Assembly (NCBI GenBank): GCA_009781475.1
Contig: WQYB01000003.1
Span: forward strand, 25,488 to 89,487
DNA length: 64,000 bases
Source: Treponema sp.
Lineage (GTDB): Bacteria > Spirochaetota > Spirochaetia > Treponematales > Breznakiellaceae
Direction of reading: 5' to 3'
The notes under the pieces are model-generated. The model saw only the letters and a program-made list of their open reading frames with translations, was not told where the DNA came from and searched no databases. A program made the position numbers and the translations under genes. Numbering within the stretch: position 1 is the stretch's first letter; each line of letters starts with the position of its first letter. Positions 9,966 through 18,030 of the stretch are shown piece after piece.

Positions 9966-10139
9966 ATGAAATACGAAAGCGGTATATTAAAGATGATACA
10001 TGAAAATGCGGTAAAACATTACAAGTATGGTATTATTTCTGAGGAAAAAATGCGTGAATACGATGAACTTTGCCTTGCTCAGGAGAAAGATACTTCAACA
10101 AAAAGAAAAAAACTGATAAGGAAAAGGATTGGTCACTAG
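9966..10139 (+). CDS. Short XRE/HigA-antitoxin-like protein lacking the HTH
   Basis: This 57-aa frame is below the size cutoff of the ORF track. Its sequence (start MKYESGILKMIHENAVKHYK, then ISEEKMREYDELCL) resembles the N-terminal arm that precedes the helix-turn-helix in a family of XRE-type antitoxins. The HTH itself is absent and the frame ends in a basic tail. No toxin gene is adjacent. It may be a remnant of a toxin-antitoxin locus or a free-standing short form. The resemblance is from memory of the family, not a search. Confidence 0.45.
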   Translation: MKYESGILKMIHENAVKHYKYGIISEEKMREYDELCLAQEKDTSTKRKKLIRKRIGH

Positions 10140-10152
10140 GCATATCGGTAAA

Positions 10153-11424
10153 TTAATCAATTTTTGTAATCAGCAGTTTGTCGATTCTGTTTCCTTCCAT
10201 TTTTTTTACTTTAAATCTGTAGTTCTGATAATCTATATTATCGCCGGTACGGGGCAGTTCACCAGCCAGATGAAGTATAAAACCTGCCAATGTGTGGAAA
10301 TCACCTTCTTCGCCAAGACCCGGTAAGAAAAGCGCTTTTGCAGCATCATCAATATTTAATGATCCGTCTGCAAGCCAAGTGCCGTCTTCCTGTTTAACAA
10401 GCGGCTCCTCGCTTGCAGCAGGAGTAGAAAGTTCGCCGACAATTTCTTCGACTAATGCAGTAATGGAAATAATACCCGACATTCCACCGTATTCATCCAT
10501 GACAAAAAGAAAATCAGATTGCCCCTGTTTAAAAGATTCAAATGCTTTTAAAGCGGACATAGTTTCCGGTACAAAAAGGGCTTTTTTCATAATCGAGCGT
10601 ATTCCTTGCGGATTTGGCTGGCTGTAATCAAGTATTATATCTTCAAGATATACAGCTCCGACAATTTCATCCTGGTTGGCGTTTATTACAGGAAAACATT
10701 TTTGCACACGGTGTTCAACCGCTTTATTTCGTATTTCTTCGTACGATTCGTTAATGTCGATCCATTGAATTTCAGAACGATGAGTCATAAAAGCGCCGAC
10801 AGGGCGGTCACCAAGATAGAAAACACCTTCTACCATAGTGCGTTCCTTGCTTTCTACAATGCCGGATTTTTCTCCTTCTATTAACGCATCACGCAGTTCA
10901 TCTTCTGTAATACTGTCATCAATTTCAGCTTTAAAAGAGGAATTGAAAAAAGAAGCAAGTTTTAAAGCCGGCATCGTAAACGGCAGCATGGGGATCGAAA
11001 AAATTTTCATAACAGGTAAAAGAAAAGCGGCTGTTTTTTCCGGTCTTAAACGTGCAAGGAGTTTTGGAAGAGCATCGCAAATTAATGTGATGATAATACC
11101 AAGAATTATTAATACAATTATATGTATTGTTATTAATATTAAAGGTTTAGCATTATAAAAGAAAGCAGGAACGAATATAATCGATATAAAAGTAATAACA
11201 AAAATTGTAAATACCTTGAATATATTACCCCACAAACGGCATGAAAGTTTTAATTTATCAGGGTTTTCCAGAATTTTTAGAACAGCTCTATATCGTTTTT
11301 TTTGTTCTTTTTCAAGGCGTGATTTTCTGCATAAGTTCAGCGAAAAATAAAATAATGAAAATACCGCATTTAATAATAAAAATGTAAGAATTAATGAAAT
11401 TGTAATCGAAAAAAAAGGTTCCAT
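10153..11424 (-). CDS. CNNM/CBS-domain protein of the TlyC/CorC 'hemolysin' family
   Basis: The product is 423 aa. An N-terminal CNNM (DUF21) membrane domain has about four hydrophobic segments. A tandem CBS pair follows (around MTHRSEIQWIDI and FLFVMDEYGGMSGIISI), and then the CorC/HlyC C-terminal domain (GSLNIDDAAKAL...FHTLAGFIL). In other bacteria such proteins act in divalent-cation (Mg/Co) efflux; the 'hemolysin' label is historical. The ATG follows the stop of the upstream HD-GYP-like gene as TAAAATG, so the two are probably translationally coupled. Confidence 0.88.
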   Translation of the reverse strand: MEPFFSITISLILTFLLLNAVFSLFYFSLNLCRKSRLEKEQKKRYRAVLKILENPDKLKLSCRLWGNIFKVFTIFVITFISIIFVPAFFYNAKPLILITIHIIVLIILGIIITLICDALPKLLARLRPEKTAAFLLPVMKIFSIPMLPFTMPALKLASFFNSSFKAEIDDSITEDELRDALIEGEKSGIVESKERTMVEGVFYLGDRPVGAFMTHRSEIQWIDINESYEEIRNKAVEHRVQKCFPVINANQDEIVGAVYLEDIILDYSQPNPQGIRSIMKKALFVPETMSALKAFESFKQGQSDFLFVMDEYGGMSGIISITALVEEIVGELSTPAASEEPLVKQEDGTWLADGSLNIDDAAKALFLPGLGEEGDFHTLAGFILHLAGELPRTGDNIDYQNYRFKVKKMEGNRIDKLLITKID

Positions 11425-11425
11425 T

Positions 11426-12568
11426 TTAAGTGTCTATCTCATTGCGGTTTAAAGGTCTTGTAATTGTAAGAGCTCCCTGCGCTGTTTGCATCATTTTAAT
11501 TTTTCCATCAGGGGTAAATTCACCAAAAACCTGTACAATCGGGAAACGGGGATTTTCAGGGTTAACATCAACAACCTGTCCTTTTTTCCCGTTTGATAAA
11601 AGTACATAAAGACCGATTGGGTAAATCGAAAGTGATAAAACAAGCGCTTTTACAACAGTATCATCGTATGCTTTGCCTTCGTTTTTTAAAAGTTCCAGCA
11701 TACCTGTATAACCGTCTTTTGCTTCCTTATGAGGTCGTTTTGAACTGAGCGCTTCATAAGAACAGGCAACAGCGATTATTTTTGAATATAAGCTGATTTT
11801 TTCACTTACCAACCTGCGCGGATAACCTGTTCCATTTTCCCGTTCATGGTGTTCAAGCGCGGCAAGGCATACAGGGATAGGGAAATCAAAAGATTTAAGC
11901 ATTGTGTATCCAAGTACAGGATGGGTCATTATCATTTTCTGTTCCTGAGGAGTAAGCTGGCGCTGGCTTAAATAAGTCTGTGACGGCAGTTTTAACATGC
12001 CTACTTCATGTAAAATAGCCGCAACTCCCAGTTCAATCATGCGGTAGGGAGGCAGTTTAAGATATGAACCTATTATAATAGAAAGTATTGTAGAACGTAC
12101 CGAATGAGTAGCAAGGTAATTCTTTCCTTGAGCGGGTTCAATATTTTTTAAAACTCTCATTATAAAACGGCGATCTTCTTTTATATATTCAACAATATCT
12201 TTAATTTTTTCTGTAACGGCTTTTTGATCCAGTTCATCCGATACTGTTGCCCTTACAAACATATTTTCTACAAAGAAAAGAAAAGAGGAATAAAATTCTT
12301 CCGCTTTTGTAAGTTTTTCTCCGTCTGATTGCTGGGAAAGTCCTATAGAGCTTGTATTTGTAACATCACCGTCTGCATTGGCGGCAGAATATTCACTGTT
12401 GGCATCACCTTCACTGAAAACTTTCTTGAAACTCCATTTTTCAAGGATTGTGACTAAATCACTGGAAAACGGCATTTCCGGAGCAGTCAAGACAAAAGCA
12501 TTGTCAAGATATGTGTTTTTTGTAAAATAACTGTTGGGTTGTATATCCTGTATAACAAAATCTTTCAT
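11426..12568 (-). CDS. HD-GYP-like domain protein with altered metal motif
   Basis: The product is about 380 aa. The C-terminal half aligns with HD-GYP phosphodiesterases: THSVRSTILSIIIG, AAILHEVGMLKLP, HHERENGTGYPRRL and AVACSYEALSSKRP. The hallmark His-Asp is His-Glu here, and the usual Gly-Lys after it is Gly-Met, while HHExxNGxGYP is intact. Canonical members degrade cyclic-di-GMP using an iron centre; this one may be inactive, a sensor, or have altered metal use. I chose ATG 12568, which has GGGGG 5 nt upstream, over the tracked TTG 12580. It precedes and is coupled to the CNNM/CBS gene. Confidence 0.8.
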   Translation of the reverse strand: MKDFVIQDIQPNSYFTKNTYLDNAFVLTAPEMPFSSDLVTILEKWSFKKVFSEGDANSEYSAANADGDVTNTSSIGLSQQSDGEKLTKAEEFYSSFLFFVENMFVRATVSDELDQKAVTEKIKDIVEYIKEDRRFIMRVLKNIEPAQGKNYLATHSVRSTILSIIIGSYLKLPPYRMIELGVAAILHEVGMLKLPSQTYLSQRQLTPQEQKMIMTHPVLGYTMLKSFDFPIPVCLAALEHHERENGTGYPRRLVSEKISLYSKIIAVACSYEALSSKRPHKEAKDGYTGMLELLKNEGKAYDDTVVKALVLSLSIYPIGLYVLLSNGKKGQVVDVNPENPRFPIVQVFGEFTPDGKIKMMQTAQGALTITRPLNRNEIDT

Positions 12569-12667
12569 CAAATCCCCCAAGCCTTAAATAAACCTGCCGT
12601 CCATCGTTGACGTAATAAAATCTTTATCTTATCATTTCTACAATTAGTTATTTTAGGAGAGTTCAAG

Positions 12668-13528
12668 TTGAAGTTCAAATATTTAATAATTGCATTTAGT
12701 ATTATAGTCATTATTATTATATTAGTCACTGTCTTTTTGTCTGTTTTATTAACGGTTCCTGTAACCGGTTTTGAATCCGAGCTTTTGCAATTGTCAGGAC
12801 CCATGTTATTTACAGTAAATTTTCGATTAATAATCCTGCCGTTTTTATTAATCATGATTCTGCTCCTTGCCTGCATGAGTATATTTTTCTTCCTTAATTA
12901 TCGGCTTCTTTCGCTTCTTGAAAGAGAAGATTGGCCTGCATTAGCGTATTATTTGGAACAAAAAATATACGTAAAAGGAAGATATAATTTACGTTATATT
13001 CGGCTTTTAGCCAGCTCATATCTTGTAATTTCTGATTATCTTTCGGTGTTAAAACTGGAAAGCAAAGCGCAATTGGTAAAACCATCATTAATTACCAAAA
13101 ATGTCCTTATTTTCGGCGCTGCAAGAGTTTTAAACAGCAATCCTGCCGAAGCGGTAGTTTTTTTTAAAACACACATGGAAAAGTGCAATCCAAAGGATAA
13201 ACAATGGGTACAATGGTTTTATGGTTTTTCTTTGCTGCTGGCTGGCGCTTTTGATGAAGTAGAACCTGTTTTTTCATTATTATCCGTTTCTTCCAGTGAT
13301 GCCTTGATTACCGGTCTTTCGGCTTACTTTTTAACCAGTTCACTGGAAAAAAGGTCGAAAACCCCCGAAAAATGCACTCAATTGGCAGAAAACGGTAAAA
13401 AACGTGTTGTAAAAACTATAAAAAACCTGAGCGGCTGGAAAAAAGAAATAGAAAAGTTCGGATCTGATATACATATTGCCATTGTAAAAAAATATATTGA
13501 TGAAACCGGAACCTGGCTTTTTGGTTAA
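12668..13528 (+). CDS. Two-TM membrane protein of unknown function
   Basis: I do not recognise this 286-aa protein. Two hydrophobic segments (about residues 5-30 and 52-76) are followed by a soluble, helix-rich domain. That domain contains ALAYYLEQKIYVKGRYNLRY and NSNPAEAVVFFKTHME, which look like degenerate TPR/SEL1-like helices. The start is a TTG preceded by AGGAGA at about 8 nt. The gene is divergent from the HD-GYP-like gene. It is followed by a long non-coding stretch. Confidence 0.6.
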   Translation: MKFKYLIIAFSIIVIIIILVTVFLSVLLTVPVTGFESELLQLSGPMLFTVNFRLIILPFLLIMILLLACMSIFFFLNYRLLSLLEREDWPALAYYLEQKIYVKGRYNLRYIRLLASSYLVISDYLSVLKLESKAQLVKPSLITKNVLIFGAARVLNSNPAEAVVFFKTHMEKCNPKDKQWVQWFYGFSLLLAGAFDEVEPVFSLLSVSSSDALITGLSAYFLTSSLEKRSKTPEKCTQLAENGKKRVVKTIKNLSGWKKEIEKFGSDIHIAIVKKYIDETGTWLFG

Positions 13529-13550
13529 ATTCAAACAGGAATAGTTAAAA

Positions 13551-13645
13551 ATTTATCACACAAAGGCACAAAGGCACGGAGTTTTTATTCTATATCTTAC
13601 CTCTGTGTGGTTCGTGAACCCCGTGTCTCCGTGTGAAATTCTTAT
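13551..13645. repeat. Dispersed 'CACGGAG/CTCCGTG' imperfect inverted repeat
   Basis: The left arm CACAAAGGCACAAAGGCACG and the right arm CCGTGTCTCCGTGTGAAATT form an imperfect inverted repeat of about 90 bp. The right arm closely resembles a segment inserted inside rnhB (near 38722-38758). A related CACGAACC/GTTCGTGG element lies at 48908-49018. Sequences of this style are common as intergenic repeats in many bacterial genomes. Confidence 0.7.
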
Positions 13646-13707
13646 ATGGTTTTTTATGGTAGTTTGGTCTAAAGTCTTTTATGCACAAAGCCGATAATGT
13701 AAATACC

Positions 13708-13787
13708 GGGAGGGTCAACCTCTCTAATTACAGACGGTGTGCATAGGGTGTAAAAGCCCTGACGTCCAGGCACATCGTCTTTTTTTT
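13708..13787 (+). ncRNA. Candidate structured small RNA with intrinsic terminator
   Basis: Hairpin 1 is GGGAGG-GTCAA-CCTCTC (13708-13724). A second, 11-bp stem follows: AGACGGTGTGC (13732-13742) pairs with GCACATCGTCT (13770-13780) with a single G-U pair. It encloses a small AGGG/CCCT hairpin (13745-13760) and is followed at once by eight T's (13780-13787). That is terminator architecture with an elaborated loop. It could be a free small RNA, a riboswitch or attenuator whose gene was lost, or an unusual terminator. It matches no riboswitch class I can recall. The 5' end is undefined and may lie near 13680. Confidence 0.5.
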
Positions 13788-13874
13788 ATGCCAATGTATA
13801 CCTTAAATTACCGCAAATACCTAAGAGCCCCCGTCTCTTAGGTTTAACTATGTTTACAGCATACATTGGCATAA
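13786..13874. repeat. Perfect 14-bp inverted repeat enclosing a 9-bp hairpin
   Basis: TTATGCCAATGTAT (13786-13799) and ATACATTGGCATAA (13861-13874) are exact reverse complements. Inside, ACCTAAGAG-CCCCCGT-CTCTTAGGT (13819-13843) is a perfect 9-bp hairpin. The outer arm starts within the T-tract of the preceding element. The role is unknown. Confidence 0.75.
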
Positions 13875-13894
13875 TCACTGATAAAAATTAATCG

Positions 13895-13924
13895 TTGACA
13901 AAAACCCCCATTTCAAGCTAAAAT
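13895..13924 (+). promoter_or_regulatory. Sigma-70 promoter of the ABC ATPase gene
   Basis: TTGACA (13895-13900) and TAAAAT (13919-13924) are separated by 18 nt. The transcript would start near 13931, giving a leader of about 55 nt that contains the palindromic operator. Confidence 0.75.
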
Positions 13925-13942
13925 AAACTCATAAAATAACCC

Positions 13943-13964
13943 CTGACCACTCTAGAGTGGTCAG
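13943..13964. promoter_or_regulatory. Perfect 22-bp palindrome, putative operator
   Basis: The arm CTGACCACTCT is followed directly by its exact reverse complement AGAGTGGTCAG, with no spacer. It lies about 12 bp downstream of the predicted transcription start and 23 bp before the ATG. This placement suits a repressor roadblock. The cognate regulator is not identifiable here. Confidence 0.7.
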
Positions 13965-13986
13965 ACAAACAATGGGAGGCCAGCAG

Positions 13987-15093
13987 ATGGCAAAAGTAGA
14001 AATTAAAAGTGTTTCTAAGGTGTATGATGGCGGTGTCCGCGCTGTAGACAATGCCAACATCGTAGTCGAAGACAAGGAATTTGTCGTTTTAGTAGGACCT
14101 TCGGGTTGTGGTAAATCAACCACTCTCCGCATGGTCGCAGGTCTTGAGGATATCACCGAAGGTGAACTCCTTATTGACGGCGAAAAAATGAACGACATTC
14201 CGCCAAAAGACAGGAATATTGCGATGGTATTCCAAAACTACGCTCTTTATCCCCACATGTCAGTTTATGAAAACATGGCATTTGGTCTTAGGATCAAGAA
14301 AGTACCTAAAGCCGAAATTGACAAACGTGTTAACGAAGCTGCCCGTATTCTTGATATCGAAAAGTTCCTCGATCGCAAACCTAAAGCTCTTTCAGGCGGT
14401 CAGAGACAGCGTGTCGCGGTAGGCCGCGCTATCGTTCGTAACCCAAAGGTCTTCCTTTTTGACGAACCACTGTCCAACCTTGACGCCAAATTGCGCGTAC
14501 AGATGAGAGCGGAACTTTCAGACCTTCACCTTCGCCTTAATGCAACAATGATTTATGTTACCCACGACCAGGTAGAAGCTATGACAATGGCGAACAAAAT
14601 CGTCGTTATGAAAGACGGTAAAGTTCAGCAGATTGGAGCGCCGCTTTTCTTATACAACCACCCGGTTAACAAATTTGTCGCCGGATTTATCGGTTCACCT
14701 CCGATGAACTTCCTTACAGTAAGAGTAAGAGAAGAAGGAGCCAACATAATACTGGAAGAAGGTTCATTTAAAATTAAAGCCGATCCTTCACATTATGAAT
14801 ATCTTAAAAAGCACATTAACAAGGAAGTATACTTTGGTATCCGCCCGGAAGATATGCTTTATACAGACAAAGGCGGCGACAACAGCATTACTGTAAAGGT
14901 AACTGTAGTTGAACCATTAGGCGCAGACATTCACCTTTGGCTCACAACTGAAACACAGCCATTGGTAGCCAGAACAGAGCCTAACCATGTTTTCAAAGTC
15001 GGCGATACAGCAATATTTATCCCCAGAATGGATAAAGCACGCTACTTCGACAAAGAAACCGAATTGGCAATTGTTCCGTCACCTGACCTATAG
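13987..15093 (+). CDS. ugpC: Sugar ABC transporter ATP-binding protein (MsmX/UgpC/MalK type)
   Basis: The product is 368 aa from ATG 13987. It energises sugar or glycerol-phosphate importers at the inner membrane face. Visible motifs are Walker A GPSGCGKST, the Q-loop VFQNYALYPHMSV, signature LSGGQRQRVA, Walker B VFLFDEPLSNLD, the H-loop THDQ and a C-terminal TOBE region (GIRPEDM). GGGAGG lies 7 nt upstream of the ATG; the tracked start (GTG 13957) lies inside the palindrome. There is no permease gene nearby, so it may be a shared ATPase serving several transporters, as MsmX does. Codon use is visibly richer in C-ending codons than in neighbouring genes, which suggests high expression. The exact symbol is uncertain. 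Confidence 0.9.
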   Translation: MAKVEIKSVSKVYDGGVRAVDNANIVVEDKEFVVLVGPSGCGKSTTLRMVAGLEDITEGELLIDGEKMNDIPPKDRNIAMVFQNYALYPHMSVYENMAFGLRIKKVPKAEIDKRVNEAARILDIEKFLDRKPKALSGGQRQRVAVGRAIVRNPKVFLFDEPLSNLDAKLRVQMRAELSDLHLRLNATMIYVTHDQVEAMTMANKIVVMKDGKVQQIGAPLFLYNHPVNKFVAGFIGSPPMNFLTVRVREEGANIILEEGSFKIKADPSHYEYLKKHINKEVYFGIRPEDMLYTDKGGDNSITVKVTVVEPLGADIHLWLTTETQPLVARTEPNHVFKVGDTAIFIPRMDKARYFDKETELAIVPSPDL

Positions 15094-15129
15094 GATTGAA
15101 ATCCTTAGGATTTACTTTTATTAATTTTG

Positions 15130-15160
15130 AAGGCTGTCTTTTATAAAGGCAGCCTTTTTT
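15130..15160 (+). terminator. Intrinsic terminator after the ABC ATPase gene
   Basis: AAGGCTGTC (15130-15138) pairs with GGCAGCCTT (15148-15156), with T's through 15160. This cleanly ends the monocistronic ABC ATPase transcript. Confidence 0.85.
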
Positions 15161-15198
15161 ATTGAATAAAATGTGTTATATTATAAAAGAGAGAAATT

Positions 15199-16497
15199 AT
15201 GAAAAAATTTATTGGTTTAATTGTATTTTGTTTAATTTTTAACAACTTTGTTTATGCACAAAGAGCAGAAACTGTTTTAACAGTATTGTATTATCTGGAT
15301 GCTTTAAATCCAACTGCAGTTGCTGATGCAAATTTATGGTTTAGAACTTTTGAACGTAATAACCCTGGTGTCAGGATAATAAGAGAAAACCTTTTTGGTG
15401 AAGTTTATCATGACAAACTTAGAGTTTATGCTGCTGCCGGAAACTTACCCGATGTAATATATGTTTGGCCGTCCGGCAGGCACGATTATTTGCATGAACA
15501 TAGACTTTTAAAGGATCTAACTCCTTTTATTGAAAGGGATGGTATTCGAAACCAGTTTATACCGATGGCTATGGATACATCACAACAACATGCCGGTTAT
15601 ATGGCAATGATTCCGTTAGGTGTTACATCATCACATGCTTTTTATACAAACATGGAAGTATTAAATGCAGTAGGACTTCAGCCTGCAAGATCTTATGCAG
15701 AACTTGTAGCACAAGTACCTGTATTAACAGCGGCTGGTTATGAAACTATAATTATTCCTGCTGAAAGTACATGGGTAATGCAAAGTTGTTTATTTTCCAT
15801 GATTGCAGGACGTTTTTGCGGACCGGATTGGCAGGAAAGAATATTAACAGGTAAAGCCAAATTTACAGATAACGACTTTGTTGCTGCATTTGATTTCATC
15901 AGACGAATGTATGCTGATCGTGTAATTTCTCTTGCTAATATTGGTGTTAGCTATGGCGATGGTCCCGGTATGTTTGCAGGAAACCGCAGCGCATATTATA
16001 TTGACGGTGACTGGCGTGTAAGTGATTTAATTACAGCAATGGATACTTCACGTCAGGAAAACTTTAGAATAGGTGTTTTTCCCGATATTCCCGGAGCAAG
16101 AATTAATTCATCAACTTCTGCTGTTATAAGTTCAGGTTTCGCAATGAACGCATCTATTCCATCGGGCTCTGAAAGAGAAAGACTTGCATGGGAACTAATC
16201 AAATGGATGGTGAGCAATGAAGTATCAACATTAAGAACCGAAAGAGGCAATACACCAACTCCGTCAAGAAGAGATTTAAATTTTGAGGCTATGAACCTTT
16301 CGCCTTTGCAAAGAGCTGCCGCAAATCTTGGCAATGAAATTCAGGCGGCAACAGTTATATTTGACGTTGTATTTCCATCTGAAGTTTTTGAAAGAGTTCA
16401 TGATGGTTTAATCGATCTTGCGGTTGGAAGAAGAACGGCAATGCAGGTGGCGGCTGATATTCAAAGAACGTTTGACAATTATAACAGGCGGCGGTAA
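15199..16497 (+). CDS. Extracellular sugar-binding protein of an ABC transporter
   Basis: The product is 432 aa. A cleavable signal peptide (MKKFIGLIVFCLIFNNFVYAQ) without a lipobox Cys is followed by a family-1 solute-binding-protein fold. Typical features are FERNNPGVRI near the N terminus, YAAAGNLPDVIYVWPSG, and a C-terminal AWELIKWMVSNE...NTPTPSRRD segment. It should capture an oligosaccharide or related sugar in the periplasm and deliver it to a permease. No permease is adjacent, although the ATPase gene lies just upstream behind a terminator. The upstream TGTTATATT is an extended -10 with its own short leader. The ligand cannot be read from sequence. Confidence 0.85.
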   Translation: MKKFIGLIVFCLIFNNFVYAQRAETVLTVLYYLDALNPTAVADANLWFRTFERNNPGVRIIRENLFGEVYHDKLRVYAAAGNLPDVIYVWPSGRHDYLHEHRLLKDLTPFIERDGIRNQFIPMAMDTSQQHAGYMAMIPLGVTSSHAFYTNMEVLNAVGLQPARSYAELVAQVPVLTAAGYETIIIPAESTWVMQSCLFSMIAGRFCGPDWQERILTGKAKFTDNDFVAAFDFIRRMYADRVISLANIGVSYGDGPGMFAGNRSAYYIDGDWRVSDLITAMDTSRQENFRIGVFPDIPGARINSSTSAVISSGFAMNASIPSGSERERLAWELIKWMVSNEVSTLRTERGNTPTPSRRDLNFEAMNLSPLQRAAANLGNEIQAATVIFDVVFPSEVFERVHDGLIDLAVGRRTAMQVAADIQRTFDNYNRRR

Positions 16498-16542
16498 TTT
16501 TTTTCTTGTTTCATAATCAGCTTCGTGTTATATTTATATCAA

Positions 16543-17598
16543 ATGTTAGAAAACAAACAGACTATATTAGCTGTCGATGATTCATTTGTTAATATTAATA
16601 TTCTCAATGAAATATTAAAAGATGAGTATAATGTTGTTACTGCGGGTAACGGTAAAGAAGCGCTTGAAATATTAGGTGACATTTATCCTCTTCCAAAACT
16701 TATTCTTTTGGACTTTATTATGCCTGTAATGACAGGCAGAGAAATGTACAATTTAATGAAAACTAATGATAAACTCAAGCGTATTCCTGTAATATTTATT
16801 ACAGCCAAAAATGATTCGGAATGTGAATTATTGGAAGCAGGTGCTGTCGATTTTATTAACAAACCTTTTAAACCGGAAATTGTAAAACTTCGTGTAAAAA
16901 ACCAAATTTCATTAAAAAACTACAGTGACAGCCTGGAAGTGTTGGTTGCGGAAAAATCGGCTGAAGTTACGCAAACATTAAATAATTCGCTTTTAGGTCT
17001 TGCCGGCGTCATTGAAGACAGGGATTTGGAATCCAGCGAGCATATAAAACGAACACAGTTATATGTAAAGGCGATCATCGATTTTCTAATAGGAAGCGAT
17101 TCAATTTATGCGCAGCAGCTGCTCGATCTTCAGCCTGACATTATCATAAAAGCATCGTCACTCCATGATGTAGGAAAACTTGCCATCCCCGATAAAATAC
17201 TTTTAAAACCCGGTATACTTACCCTCGAAGAATTTGAAATAATGAAGACTCATACCACAAGGGGTAAAAAAATAATTAACAGATTTGACGACATATCTTT
17301 ATCTATTTATTTAAAACATTGCGAAGATATTTGTTATTATCATCATGAAAGATGGGATGGAAAAGGATATCCTTGCCAAATAAGCGGAACAGCAATTCCT
17401 TTGACTGCGCGTATTCTTTCTGTGGCTGATGTTTACGACGCAATTACATCAAAACGAGTTTACAAAGATGCAATATCGCACGAACAGGCAATGGAAATAA
17501 TCGCACAGGGACGAGGCACGCAGTTCGATCCGATTATCACAGATGTCATGATGTTAATCAGCAGCCAGATTGAAACAATTGCAAAGACATACAGGTAG
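16543..17598 (+). CDS. Response regulator with HD-GYP output domain
   Basis: The product is about 351 aa. An N-terminal receiver domain has ILAVDDS, the phosphoacceptor Asp in LILLDFIMP, and the Lys in FINKPF. A linker helix follows, then an intact HD-GYP domain: SSLHDVGKLAIPD, HHERWDGKGYP and RILSVADVYDAITSKR. Such proteins hydrolyse cyclic-di-GMP under phosphorylation control. I place the start at ATG 16543; the tracked GTG 16525 falls within the extended -10 box TGTTATATT. Only 8 nt separate that box from the ATG and there is no Shine-Dalgarno, so the mRNA may be leaderless. No histidine kinase is adjacent. Confidence 0.9.
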   Translation: MLENKQTILAVDDSFVNINILNEILKDEYNVVTAGNGKEALEILGDIYPLPKLILLDFIMPVMTGREMYNLMKTNDKLKRIPVIFITAKNDSECELLEAGAVDFINKPFKPEIVKLRVKNQISLKNYSDSLEVLVAEKSAEVTQTLNNSLLGLAGVIEDRDLESSEHIKRTQLYVKAIIDFLIGSDSIYAQQLLDLQPDIIIKASSLHDVGKLAIPDKILLKPGILTLEEFEIMKTHTTRGKKIINRFDDISLSIYLKHCEDICYYHHERWDGKGYPCQISGTAIPLTARILSVADVYDAITSKRVYKDAISHEQAMEIIAQGRGTQFDPIITDVMMLISSQIETIAKTYR

Positions 17599-17616
17599 AG
17601 AAAGCAGCAATAAAAA

Positions 17617-17679
17617 TTCTCTTTATTTTCATATTTTTTGATGGACTCTAAAATTGAAACTGCCATTTTCCGGTTTTTT
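17617..17679 (-). pseudogene. Fragment of XRE regulator 3' end (copy A)
   Basis: On the minus strand this reads like the C-terminal tail of the XRE gene at 20245-20607 (MAVSILESIKKYENKE versus MAVSIIESIKKHEDKE). The DNA, for example GCCATTTTCCGGTTTTTT, is nearly identical. There is no remaining upstream gene body. It marks the left end of the toxin-antitoxin island. Confidence 0.75.
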
Positions 17680-17770
17680 AGTACGAAAATTGATTTTTAT
17701 TATTTACAAATTCTTAAAAAATGATTATTATATAAATATAAAGAATATCAAGAATTCTTGAGGAGTATAT

Positions 17771-18022
17771 ATGAATTTGGCGAGAGTTTCTGCAAATGGA
17801 CAAGTAACTGTTCCAGTTGAAATTCGAAGGAAACTTGATTTAAAAGAAGGCGACAAAATACTATTCTTTGAACGTAAAAACGGTGAAGTAATAATTAATA
17901 ATGCATCAGCTACGGCAATTTTTAATGCTCAAAAAGCATTTGAAGGAGCAGCAAAGGATTTTGGTGTTAATTCTGAAGATGATGTCCAACTATTAATTAA
18001 TGATGTTAGATATGGCAAATAA
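17771..18022 (+). CDS. AbrB/MazE-type antitoxin
   Basis: The product is 83 aa with an N-terminal SpoVT/AbrB swapped-hairpin DNA-binding domain: LARVSANGQVTVPVEIRRKL followed by LKEGDKILF. The C-terminal part would bind and neutralise the toxin. GAGGAG lies just upstream of the ATG. The PIN toxin gene follows after 8 nt, so this is the antitoxin of a type II VapBC-like pair that probably represses its own operon. Confidence 0.85.
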   Translation: MNLARVSANGQVTVPVEIRRKLDLKEGDKILFFERKNGEVIINNASATAIFNAQKAFEGAAKDFGVNSEDDVQLLINDVRYGK

Positions 18023-18030
18023 AAAAAACC

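Larger units (their letters stand above)
13529..13986 (+). other. Long non-coding region upstream of the ABC ATPase gene
   Basis: No gene is visible in these roughly 460 bases. In order it holds a dispersed GC-rich repeat, a compact structured element ending in a T-tract, a second long inverted repeat, a TTGACA/TAAAAT promoter, a perfect palindrome and a GGGAGG Shine-Dalgarno. Each is listed separately. Confidence 0.85.

Noticed and set aside
13680-13740. Cyclic-di-GMP-I, purine or glycine riboswitch
   Set aside because: Only short strings resemble those classes; the conserved cores and their spacing are absent.
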